Source of the DNA: Lachnospiraceae bacterium
Lineage (GTDB): Bacteria > Bacillota > Clostridia > Lachnospirales > Lachnospiraceae
Assembly: GCA_902363675.1 (NCBI GenBank)
Contig: CABJAV010000010.1
Span: 34,960 to 98,959, forward strand
Reading direction: 5' to 3'
DNA: 64,000 nt
A program made the translations under genes and the position numbers. Shown piece by piece: positions 1 through 7,934 of the stretch. A model generated the notes under the pieces. The model saw only the letters and a program-made list of their open reading frames with translations. It did not search any database and was not told where the DNA came from. Each line of letters opens with the position of its first letter. The first letter of the stretch is position 1.

Positions 1-1
1 A

Positions 2-3000
2 ACATATGAAGGAACGGAATATGATTTCGTAAAATTATCCAATCGTTATTATGTATATCAAAAGGCGTTTAAAGCAGGTTCTTATCAATATAAAGCTGTT
101 TTTAATCACAAGGATTGGGCTAGTTGGGACAACATTACCTTGAAGCTTCTGAACGATAAGGTTGTAACATTTGTTTATGATGCAGAGACAGGAAATGCAT
201 ATGATTCTGTTAATAACTTAGATAAGGTAATTGAAGCTTTAACAGCAGAGCCACAGAATATCGAAAAAAGATGGGCATTGGTAGAATATGATCGACTGGA
301 TGGAGATTATGAAGGTTGGAATATTTATTGCTGGAACAGCGGTTTCAGTGATGGATTGAATGTTAAGGTTGATGAATTTAATGGTAAACATTATCTTAGA
401 ATTCCGGTAAAAGCATCAGAAGCAGATATGACATTGAGCTTTTGTATGAGAAAGAGTACCACAGAAAATGAGTGGGCTGAGAAAGATGGTGGAGATCATT
501 ACATTACTTTCCCAGCAGATCAGAAAGTTGTCATTGCAAAATTTCAGCAGGGCCAGGGCATTACATCAGTACTTCCTTATAACAAAGGATATGAGATGAA
601 GGGTGCGGAAAATAAAGTCGCATTTTATTATCGTGATGATGCACTTATGCAGGAATTAAATGAAAGCTCACTTTCTGATAAGGTTTCTGTCGTTGTAAAC
701 GGAACAACATATCCGATGACTTTTGACAAAGATAATCAGAGATATGTATATGAATTGGAGGGATGTACTTCTGGTAAATATATGTATCGTTATATTGTAA
801 ATGGTGAAGAAGTTGTGGATCCATTTAATGAAAGTGGAGCTTTTTCATATAAGCATTTTGATGATTTGACATTAGAAGCTTCATTTGGAAATGCAACAAT
901 GGATTATAATGATAATAATGTATTATCGGTATCATTTAAAGGAACAGATGCAACAAATATAGACGCAAAATCTGAATTGGCATCAATTACAGCTGATTTA
1001 TCCGAACTTGGTGGAAAGACACTTGATGTAAATACAGAACTTTTAGAACTTTCAGCATCCGTAAGAGATTCTGTAAGTGCCGGAAATAAAAGTGTTCCAG
1101 TAGTGGCAAAAGATATTTATGGAAATGTATATCGTGCAACAGCAGAAGTCACTGTCACAAAAAGAGATACGGATACGTTTGACTGGGATGAAGCTGTTAT
1201 TTACATGACTTGTACAGATCGATTCTTCGATGGAAATACAAAGAATGATGAAGGCGTTAATAAAAGCGGCTCATTAAGTTATCATGGTGGTGACTTTGCA
1301 GGTCTGGAACAGAAGTTGGATTATTTACAGAATCTTGGTGTCAATACAATCTGGATTACACCAATTGTTGAGAATGTTGATACTGATACAGACAATGGTT
1401 ATCATGGATATTGGGCAAAAGATTTTACTAAATTAAATCCATATCTCGGAACGGAAGAAGAATTAGAATCTCTGATTAATGCACTTCACAAGCGTGGTAT
1501 GAAGCTTATGGTTGATGTGGTATTGAATCATGCGGGATATGGAACCGAAGATTATTTTAATAGCATTTTAAAGGATCAGGATGGAAATTCGATTTCAATG
1601 ATTCGAGATAAAGATACAACAATTACGGGTGATGATGTGAGAGATTCCCTCTCCGGTCTTCCGGATTTTGTTACAGAAAACGCAGATGTACGTAATCAGT
1701 TAGTTGAGTGGCAGACCGAGTGGATGACAAAGTATGACATTGATTATTATCGTGTTGATACCGTAAAGCATGTAGATGCAACAACCTGGGCTGCATTTAA
1801 GAACTCACTGACAAAGGCAAATCCAGACTTCAAGATGATTGGCGAGTATGCCGGTGCAGGCTATGCAAATACTGCCGGAGAACTTGGAACTGGTACGATG
1901 GATTCATTGCTGGATTTCGATTTCAATGATAAAGCAGAGGCATTTGTAACCGGTGACATTAATTCTGTCGAGAGCTTCTTCCAGAGTAGAAACGCATCTA
2001 TCGACAATACTGCAACTATGGGCGGTTTCCTGAGCAGCCATGATGAGGACAGTCTGGTTGACAAACTTATAACTGAAAAGAATCTGACAGAAGAAGAGGC
2101 ATTAAAGGTATTTAAGGTTGCAGCTGCATTACAGCTTACTGCAAAAGGTCAGGCTGTTATTTACTATGGAGAAGAAATTGGACAACATGGATTAAACAAT
2201 TATCCAATTCAGTCAAACCGTTACGATTTTGACTGGAACCAGGTAGATACACAAAGTGCAGATGCAAACAGTATGTTGAATCATTATGAGAAACTGCTTT
2301 CTATCCGAACCGAATATAAGAAGCTGTTTGCAAGAGGCGACAGAAGTTCAGTACTTGCTTCAGATGATGATGGATATGATGTATTTACAAGATCTTACAA
2401 TGGAACAAAGCTGTATGTTGGATTAAACATCAAAGATGCAGATCAGACAATTTCTATTCCAGTCAGCGAAGCTGCCGGAAGTACAATGACAGATCTGTAT
2501 TCCGGAAAGATATACACGGTAAGCACTGATGGAAAGGTAGAAATTACGATTCCAAAAGCTGTAGACGGCGGTACCGTTATCTTAAAGAAGGAAACTTCTT
2601 CTAACGGTGGCAGCAGCAGTTCTACCGGAACAACTGAGACTGTTAAGAATGACACAACAACCGTAACCAACCCAGACGGAAGTAAGACAGAAACAACTGT
2701 CATCAAGGATCTTCCGGCAGATACAAAGGCAAGCTTAAATGTAACTACAGATGCAAATGGAAACAAGACATCGGAAGCAGCTGTTGAGACAAAGGGAACA
2801 GAAAAGAAGTCTGGTGTTAGTACTTCTGTTTCTGCAGATGTTGTAAAGGCAATCACAGATAAAGCCAAGACAACAGATGTAACCATTAAGCAGGAGGTTA
2901 AGAAAGCGGATGGTTCTACTGCATATACGGTGGAAGTAAGTGCAGGAGATGTTAAGGCTGGAGAAACTCTCAAACTTCTGAAGAAAGATGCAAAAACTGG

Positions 3001-3385
3001 AGAACTGGTATTAGTCAACAAGAAGGATTATACTGTTTCTGCTGATGGAAGTGTTGATCTGACAATCAAAAACAGCGGTGAGTATGTTCTGTTAAACAGC
3101 AAAGATGCAAAAGCTGCTGTAAAAGAAATCAAGAAAACAGTGAAGGCAACAAAGACTTCTACCAATGTAAAGAAGAAAAAGACTACAAAATTCCCATGGA
3201 GCAAGAAGTTGAACATGGAAAACGTAGACAAGATCACCTATACTTCTTCTAAAAAATCGGTTGTAACCGTAAACAAAAACGGAAAGATTACAGCAAAGAA
3301 AAAAGGTACTGCAAAGGTGAAAGCAGTCGTTACTTTAAAAGATGGAACCAAGAAGACGGTTACCATGAAAGTAAAAGTGAAATAG
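2..3385 (+). CDS. Secreted GH13 amylase/pullulanase-like enzyme, 5' truncated by the window
   Basis: The reading frame is open back to base 2, so the TTG at 140 is not the true start and the N-terminus with any signal peptide lies outside the window; 1127 residues are visible. The first third resembles the all-beta starch-binding and X25-like modules of surface pullulanases. The GH13 barrel follows with its conserved regions: DVVLNH (bases 1513-1530), YRVDTVKH with the nucleophile Asp codon at 1757-1759, GEY with the acid/base Glu at 1844-1846, and SSHDED with the transition-state Asp at 2042-2044. A Ser/Thr-rich linker (about 2600-2700) and a Lys-rich Big2 immunoglobulin-like domain end the protein; there is no LPXTG motif. 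It should hydrolyse alpha-glucans outside the cell. Amylase versus pullulanase specificity cannot be settled here. Confidence 0.85.
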   Translation, partial: TYEGTEYDFVKLSNRYYVYQKAFKAGSYQYKAVFNHKDWASWDNITLKLLNDKVVTFVYDAETGNAYDSVNNLDKVIEALTAEPQNIEKRWALVEYDRLDGDYEGWNIYCWNSGFSDGLNVKVDEFNGKHYLRIPVKASEADMTLSFCMRKSTTENEWAEKDGGDHYITFPADQKVVIAKFQQGQGITSVLPYNKGYEMKGAENKVAFYYRDDALMQELNESSLSDKVSVVVNGTTYPMTFDKDNQRYVYELEGCTSGKYMYRYIVNGEEVVDPFNESGAFSYKHFDDLTLEASFGNATMDYNDNNVLSVSFKGTDATNIDAKSELASITADLSELGGKTLDVNTELLELSASVRDSVSAGNKSVPVVAKDIYGNVYRATAEVTVTKRDTDTFDWDEAVIYMTCTDRFFDGNTKNDEGVNKSGSLSYHGGDFAGLEQKLDYLQNLGVNTIWITPIVENVDTDTDNGYHGYWAKDFTKLNPYLGTEEELESLINALHKRGMKLMVDVVLNHAGYGTEDYFNSILKDQDGNSISMIRDKDTTITGDDVRDSLSGLPDFVTENADVRNQLVEWQTEWMTKYDIDYYRVDTVKHVDATTWAAFKNSLTKANPDFKMIGEYAGAGYANTAGELGTGTMDSLLDFDFNDKAEAFVTGDINSVESFFQSRNASIDNTATMGGFLSSHDEDSLVDKLITEKNLTEEEALKVFKVAAALQLTAKGQAVIYYGEEIGQHGLNNYPIQSNRYDFDWNQVDTQSADANSMLNHYEKLLSIRTEYKKLFARGDRSSVLASDDDGYDVFTRSYNGTKLYVGLNIKDADQTISIPVSEAAGSTMTDLYSGKIYTVSTDGKVEITIPKAVDGGTVILKKETSSNGGSSSSTGTTETVKNDTTTVTNPDGSKTETTVIKDLPADTKASLNVTTDANGNKTSEAAVETKGTEKKSGVSTSVSADVVKAITDKAKTTDVTIKQEVKKADGSTAYTVEVSAGDVKAGETLKLLKKDAKTGELVLVNKKDYTVSADGSVDLTIKNSGEYVLLNSKDAKAAVKEIKKTVKATKTSTNVKKKKTTKFPWSKKLNMENVDKITYTSSKKSVVTVNKNGKITAKKKGTAKVKAVVTLKDGTKKTVTMKVKVK

Positions 3386-3414
3386 CTTAACTCATATTAT
3401 TACTTATCCTTATA

Positions 3415-3455
3415 GAGTCCCCACTTGTATTACAGGTGGGGACTCACTCCTTTTT
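3415..3455 (+). terminator. Intrinsic terminator of the amylase gene
   Basis: A 10-bp perfect stem GAGTCCCCAC/GTGGGGACTC (3415-3424 with 3436-3445) has an 11-base loop and is followed after CACTCC by TTTTT. Confidence 0.85.
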
Positions 3456-3515
3456 AGGGTTGAAAAAGGAAAGGGTTAATGTTAAGATGTACGAGGTTAA
3501 AAAATTTGATTCATG

Positions 3516-3541
3516 TGTCATTTTTAAACATGACATATAAT
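3516..3541 (+). promoter_or_regulatory. Palindrome next to a -10-like box upstream of mgtE leader
   Basis: TGTCAT (3516-3521) and ATGACA (3530-3535) form a perfect 6+6 inverted repeat with an 8-base spacer, immediately followed by TATAAT (3536-3541). No good -35 box is visible. The palindrome could be an operator. One difficulty is that a start point about 7 bases after this TATAAT would fall in the ribosome site of the short leader ORF. Confidence 0.35.
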
Positions 3542-3557
3542 AATGGAGGTGAAATTC

Positions 3558-3644
3558 ATGGACAGTTGTGATAGTCATGGGCGAAGTATGATGTGCAGTG
3601 TTTTATATGATTATGCAATAAGAACGCAGCTGTCTGTGAGATAG
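3558..3644 (+). CDS. Candidate 28-residue leader peptide upstream of mgtE
   Basis: An ATG at 3558 sits 7 bases after a good GGAGGT ribosome site (3545-3550) and opens a 28-codon frame that starts MDSCDSHGRSMM and stops at TAG 3642-3644. The last codons and the stop lie inside a strong hairpin (3620-3654), so ribosomes reading the peptide would melt it. This is the geometry of a translation-coupled attenuator, as known for the mgtL and mgtP leaders of Mg2+ transporters in enterobacteria, but the peptide has no recognised relative. It is supported only by position, ribosome site and overlap with structure. Confidence 0.4.
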   Translation: MDSCDSHGRSMMCSVLYDYAIRTQLSVR

Positions 3645-3704
3645 CCTCGTTCTTGTTTCTCATGCATGAAGCACCGCACCGTAACTGGTAGGTGTATTTT
3701 TTTT
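3620..3704 (+). promoter_or_regulatory. mgtE: Putative attenuator of mgtE: hairpin plus weak terminator
   Basis: The first hairpin pairs AAGAACG (3620-3626) with CGTTCTT (3648-3654) and encloses a GCTGTCT/AGATAGC helix with a GTG loop. A second, weaker helix CACC..ACC/GGT..GGTG (3672-3694) runs into T8 (3697-3704), an intrinsic-terminator layout upstream of the mgtE ribosome site. The M-box consensus for Mg2+ riboswitches was not recognisable, so control may act through leader-ORF translation instead. Confidence 0.45.
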
Positions 3705-3707
3705 GCT

Positions 3708-3754
3708 GTATTGGAAATTATTTTGGAATTCCGACACAGACAGCAAAAGCAAGC
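3708..3754 (+). repeat. Short GGAATTCC-type intergenic repeat, copy 1
   Basis: The core TTGGAAATTATTTTGGAATT continues into CCGACACAG and AAAAGCAAGC. The same order of words occurs at 55957-56000, and the core recurs at 25262-25289. All three copies start a few bases after the T-tract of an intrinsic terminator. Confidence 0.5.
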
Positions 3755-3790
3755 TTGCCACACACTTATTTTACACATAAGGAGGCATGT

Positions 3791-5188
3791 ATGAGCAGAA
3801 CAGAATTAAAGAACAAGAATTACAGCAAAGAATTAGCAGCTTTTATCCGCAGTGGTCTTTCTAAGGAAGAATTAAGAAAGCGTCTGTCAAATTACCATGA
3901 GAATGATATTGCTGATGCATTGGAGCGTCTGACAGCCGCAGAGCGTAAAAGACTGTATCAGATTTTAGGTGTTCAGCGGATTGCGGAAATTTTAAGTTAT
4001 GTAGATGATCCAGAGATTTATTTTAAAGAATTAACGATTGCCAATGCCGCAAAAGTGATCTCGCTGATGGATTCCGATGATGCGGTAGATGTTTTGGAAA
4101 ATCTTGAGGAAGACAGAAAGCGGGAAATTGTAAAGCGTCTGGACAAAGAAGCGGGCGAAGACATCCGCATGCTGTTATCTTATGATGAAGAAGAAATTGG
4201 TAGTTGTATGACGACCAATTATGTGTGCATTCGTAAGGATTTATCCATCCGGCAGGCAATGAGCGAACTGGTGCGACAGGCGGGAGAGAATGACAACATT
4301 TCTACGATTTATGTGGTAGATGAGCAGGAACATTTTTTCGGAGCTATCGATTTAAAAGATTTGATCGTTGCAAGAGATAATGTGGATCTGGATAGTATCA
4401 TTATTCATTCCTATCCTTATGTGCTCGATCATGAGAAAATTGATGATTGTATTGACCGGATTGTTGAGTACTCCGAGGATTCCATTCCGGTTCTGAAGGA
4501 AGATGGAACAATCCTTGGTGCCATTACATCAGAAGATATCGTAGAACTCGTAGACAATGAGATGGGCGAAGATTATGCAAAACTCGCTGGTCTGACTGCA
4601 GAGGAAGATTTGAATGAAACAACAGTCGCAAGTATGAAAAAGCGTCTGCCATGGTTGATTATTCTTTTGTTCCTTGGCACAGCGGTTTCTTCGGTTGTGG
4701 GAATTTTTGAGACGGTTGTTGCGATTCTTCCAATCGTTATCTGTTTCCAGTCACTGGTACTGGATATGGCAGGCAATGTCGGAACGCAGTCACTTGCTGT
4801 TACTATCCGTGTTCTCATGGATGAGCATTTAACCGGAAAACAAAAACTTCAGCTTTTGGCAAAAGAGATGAAAATCGGTTTTTTGAATGGACTGATCCTT
4901 GGGATTTTTGCACTTATTCTGTTGGGATTGTACATTCATTTATTCAAACATTATACATGGGGATATGCTTTTTTGATTTCCGGATGTGTCGGCATTTCCC
5001 TTGTTGTTGCGATGGTGATTTCCAGTATGGTGGGAACGGTTATTCCAATGTTTTTCCACAAGATCAAAATTGATCCGGCAGTAGCGAGTGGTCCGTTGAT
5101 TACTACCGTGAATGATCTTGTGGCAGTTGTGACATATTACGGTTTATCATTTGTATTTTTGATCAACATTTTTCAGGTGGCAGGTTAA
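3791..5188 (+). CDS. mgtE: Magnesium transporter MgtE
   Basis: The product is a 465-residue MgtE-family Mg2+ channel of the cytoplasmic membrane. The start at 3791 is chosen because GGAGG (3781-3785) lies 5 bases upstream; an upstream in-frame extension would have no ribosome site and would read through the terminator-like T-tract. Residues 1-130 are the acidic helical N-domain, about 130-265 are the paired CBS domains that sense Mg2+ in this family, and from about 281 (KKRLPWLIILLFLG) come five hydrophobic segments with the signature PIVICFQSLVLDMAGNVGTQ. The gene is preceded by a candidate attenuator leader. Its TAA overlaps the stop codon of the convergent asnB gene. Confidence 0.93.
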   Translation: MSRTELKNKNYSKELAAFIRSGLSKEELRKRLSNYHENDIADALERLTAAERKRLYQILGVQRIAEILSYVDDPEIYFKELTIANAAKVISLMDSDDAVDVLENLEEDRKREIVKRLDKEAGEDIRMLLSYDEEEIGSCMTTNYVCIRKDLSIRQAMSELVRQAGENDNISTIYVVDEQEHFFGAIDLKDLIVARDNVDLDSIIIHSYPYVLDHEKIDDCIDRIVEYSEDSIPVLKEDGTILGAITSEDIVELVDNEMGEDYAKLAGLTAEEDLNETTVASMKKRLPWLIILLFLGTAVSSVVGIFETVVAILPIVICFQSLVLDMAGNVGTQSLAVTIRVLMDEHLTGKQKLQLLAKEMKIGFLNGLILGIFALILLGLYIHLFKHYTWGYAFLISGCVGISLVVAMVISSMVGTVIPMFFHKIKIDPAVASGPLITTVNDLVAVVTYYGLSFVFLINIFQVAG

Positions 5189-7032
5189 AACTGCAGGTGG
5201 TATTTTTCCATCCAGTAATTGATCTGGATAAAGTATGCGATTAATTGCGGACCTGCCATTAGCTGGCCAAACCATGGTCTGCCGTATTGTTTTGGAGCAT
5301 CGATGAATGCACGTACCTTCGTATGGTCTACAAGAGACTGAATCGGTGCATTGGTATCGGAAAGAATATGGCGCATTTCAGAAACCAGAAGTTTTTCATA
5401 TCCCGGATGATAGGTCTTTGGATAGGGACTCTTTTTGCGGTGGAGTAGTTCAGATGGAAGAACATCACAAAAAGCGTCCCTTAACAATGTTTTTTCCACC
5501 CTGTTTTGATATTTCATATGCCACGGCACGTTATAGACATATTCAATGATGCGATGGTCGGCAAAAGGTACACGGGCCTCTAAACCACTGTACATACTTG
5601 TGCGGTCCATGCGGTCGAGCAGTGTCTGCATAAACCATTTGATATTCAGATAGCCGATGATGCGCCGGCGTTCTTCTTCTTTGCTTTCACCGGCGAGAAG
5701 AGGCGCTTTTGCTTTGGATTCCAGGTAGCGCTCATAGGAATAATCTGTCAGATCCAGATCGTTTACAATTTCGTCGGTCAGAAAAGCCGTTCGCGCAGTC
5801 AGATCAAAAGACCATGGAAAACCGTTGGCATGGAACAGGTCATCCCGATAAAACCAAGGGTATCCGCCAAAAATTTCGTCAGCACATTCTCCCGTTAAAG
5901 CAACTTTATTATGTTTACTTACCAGCGAACAGAAGTACAGGAGCGATGCATCCACATCGGTCATTCCGGGCAGATCTTTGGCATCTACTGCAGAATAAAG
6001 TTCATGAAACAGTTGCTCTTCGTTGCAGAACAGATAGGTGTGATTCGTAGGACAAGCGGTAAGCATCTTTTTTACATAGGTAACATCCTGCTCCGGCTGG
6101 AATGTGCTCGAAGTAAAGTATTTATCATTTCCCTCAAAATCAAATGAAAAAGTATTTAAAGTCACCCCCTGCCTGGAAAGTGCATTTTGTGAGATTGCGG
6201 TAACGATGCTCGAATCGATTCCTCCGGACAGAAACGTGCAGACTTCTACATCGGATACAAGCTGGCGGGTGATGGCATCTTCCACCAGGAAACGCACATG
6301 ATCTACGGTGTCAGTGTAGGTATCGGTGTGTGGATGACAGGAAAGTTCCCAGTAACAGGTGTCATGCAGACCTTGTGGTGAATAGACCATAAAATGTCCG
6401 GGAAGAACCTCGGAAAGATTTTGGAAAATACAGGTGCCGGATGTGTGTGCAGGTCCGATCGCAAGAAGTTCCTGCATGCCCTGACGGTCGATTGCAGGGG
6501 TGATGGCAGGATGGCAAAAGAGCGCTTTGGGTTCCGAACCAAAGGCCAGAGAGCCTTCCATCTGCGTATAGAAGAGCGGTTTGACACCGGCGCGGTCACG
6601 GTACAGCAGAAGCTGCTGCTTTTGTTCATCGTAGATGGCAAAGGCGAAGATTCCGTTTAATTTTTGGACAAAAGAAGGTCCGAAGTGCATATAACAGTAA
6701 AGGATGACTTCGGTATCAGAGGTTGTTTCAAAATGAAATTTTCCGGCAGGAAGTTCTGCTTTCAATTCTTCGGTGTTGTAAATTTCTCCGTTGTATACAA
6801 TGGTGCAGGTATGATCGTGGACGGTGCGGGTCATAGGCTGCGTTCCACACTGGATATCGCGGATGCTCAGACGGCTGTGTGCAAGTCCGGTGTGGGCCGA
6901 TAAGAAGATCCCGTGATTGTCATTTCCGCGTCGTCGTATGGACTGCCACATATCTGTCAAAATTTTTTCCCAGTGGATCCGTTCTCTCAGGTAGTCTTTT
7001 TTATAATTGCAAAAGCCGGCAATTCCGCACAT
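5185..7032 (-). CDS. asnB: Asparagine synthetase, glutamine-hydrolysing
   Basis: The 615-residue product makes asparagine from aspartate, glutamine and ATP in the cytoplasm. The start is the ATG giving MCGIAGF, since Cys2 is the glutaminase nucleophile; a good GGAGG lies 11 bases upstream on the minus strand, and a start 10 codons further out would bury the Cys. The N-terminal Ntn domain (about 1-220) carries RLSIRD and YNGEIYN; the synthetase domain has the PP-loop SGGIDSS near residue 266 and TGECADEIFGGY. The gene is convergent with mgtE, with a 4-base overlap at the two stop codons and no terminator between them. Confidence 0.93.
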   Translation of the reverse strand: MCGIAGFCNYKKDYLRERIHWEKILTDMWQSIRRRGNDNHGIFLSAHTGLAHSRLSIRDIQCGTQPMTRTVHDHTCTIVYNGEIYNTEELKAELPAGKFHFETTSDTEVILYCYMHFGPSFVQKLNGIFAFAIYDEQKQQLLLYRDRAGVKPLFYTQMEGSLAFGSEPKALFCHPAITPAIDRQGMQELLAIGPAHTSGTCIFQNLSEVLPGHFMVYSPQGLHDTCYWELSCHPHTDTYTDTVDHVRFLVEDAITRQLVSDVEVCTFLSGGIDSSIVTAISQNALSRQGVTLNTFSFDFEGNDKYFTSSTFQPEQDVTYVKKMLTACPTNHTYLFCNEEQLFHELYSAVDAKDLPGMTDVDASLLYFCSLVSKHNKVALTGECADEIFGGYPWFYRDDLFHANGFPWSFDLTARTAFLTDEIVNDLDLTDYSYERYLESKAKAPLLAGESKEEERRRIIGYLNIKWFMQTLLDRMDRTSMYSGLEARVPFADHRIIEYVYNVPWHMKYQNRVEKTLLRDAFCDVLPSELLHRKKSPYPKTYHPGYEKLLVSEMRHILSDTNAPIQSLVDHTKVRAFIDAPKQYGRPWFGQLMAGPQLIAYFIQINYWMEKYHLQF

Positions 7033-7134
7033 GACAAAGGCTTCCTCCGTATATCGATGCATTTATGTTTGGTTTTAGTATATGTATAAGAAAATATAAA
7101 GATACATTTTTTTGTATTTCCCTTCCATAAATTA

Positions 7135-7163
7135 TTGAAACGAAGAACAATATCTGCTACGAT
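7135..7163 (+). promoter_or_regulatory. Predicted sigma-A promoter for the 7.2 kb gene
   Basis: TTGAAA (7135-7140), a 17-base spacer and TACGAT (7158-7163) lie about 40 bases before the start codon of the next plus-strand gene. Confidence 0.5.
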
Positions 7164-7202
7164 AGCACTGAAACGAAAAGCTTTGGACAGGTGGCAATGG
7201 AT

Positions 7203-7646
7203 ATGACAAACAGAACTTTTGGTAAAAAGTGGATATGTCTGATCTTAACATTCGTGATTTTATTATCAGGAATGTGTTTTTCGTCTTATCAGACAGCATC
7301 GGTTCTGGCATCCATTGAGCGTGAGAATACGGTGGATTCTGTTACAGGAAATCCGGCGCAGACACTTGAGACATCTTCACCATCCCTGTGTCAGAATCAG
7401 GGGGCGGAAGAAGTTTTCGGCACACGCGGACTGGACACAAGGCTCATTTCGGAGCGTCGCACGGAGAAAGTGCACATCCTTCGGACGCTTCTGTTATCTT
7501 ACGCTTTAACCAATCAGTTGGAGCATTTCACATATTTCTATACATATCGCATGCCGTTTCTAGGAAAAGAAGCGGGTACTCTGCGAACCATCATCCGTTA
7601 TATTCATCTGACGGATGGGGAGAAAGATTACGCATACGATCTTTAA
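7203..7646 (+). CDS. Small secreted or membrane-anchored protein of unknown function
   Basis: I do not recognise this 147-residue protein. The ATG at 7203 is preferred because AGGTGG (7189-7194) lies 8 bases upstream; ATG 7197 and GTG 7191 are in frame but too close to it. Residues about 8-30 (WICLILTFVILLSG) form a signal peptide or membrane anchor. The mature part is polar at first, then has a Leu/Tyr-rich stretch (LLLSYALTNQLEHFTYFYTY) and an acidic end. It is followed 103 bases later by another tiny membrane protein. No catalytic motif is visible. Confidence 0.55.
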   Translation: MTNRTFGKKWICLILTFVILLSGMCFSSYQTASVLASIERENTVDSVTGNPAQTLETSSPSLCQNQGAEEVFGTRGLDTRLISERRTEKVHILRTLLLSYALTNQLEHFTYFYTYRMPFLGKEAGTLRTIIRYIHLTDGEKDYAYDL

Positions 7647-7749
7647 AAGGTGAAAATTCACCGGCAGTCACCAATTTTGATTGATGGCTTTGTTATGGTA
7701 CATAAAAATAATAAAAGAGATCGCGCGTATGTCGCAGAAAAGAGGAAAT

Positions 7750-7881
7750 ATGATAGAGAACATTATTGTTGGAGTGATTGTAGCACTTGTAATTATCGCT
7801 GGAGTTGTCGCATGGTGGTTTGAAAATCACGGAGAGGACATTCAAAATCCAGACGAAAAGAAATTACAGGATAAAAAATAA
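7750..7881 (+). CDS. 43-residue single-pass membrane protein, unknown function
   Basis: The ATG at 7750 follows an AGAGGA ribosome site by 4 bases. The peptide begins MIENIIVGVIVALVIIAGVV, one membrane helix, followed by a polar tail rich in Asp, Glu and Lys (NPDEKKLQDKK). A longer in-frame start at 7729 is possible. It ends 53 bases before pyk and may be co-transcribed with it. I cannot assign a function. Confidence 0.5.
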   Translation: MIENIIVGVIVALVIIAGVVAWWFENHGEDIQNPDEKKLQDKK

Positions 7882-7934
7882 AGTATAAATACATCAAATT
7901 TGTAGAATACTGGGAGTAACAGAAAGGCAAGAAA

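Noticed and set aside
2443-3021. 192-codon open frame on the minus strand inside the amylase gene
   Set aside because: It is antisense to the linker and Big2 region, is Val/Ser/Leu-rich as expected from mirrored codons, and has no ribosome site.
3500-3790. M-box (ykoK) Mg2+ riboswitch before mgtE
   Set aside because: The conserved M-box core words could not be found; the leader looks like an ORF-linked attenuator instead.
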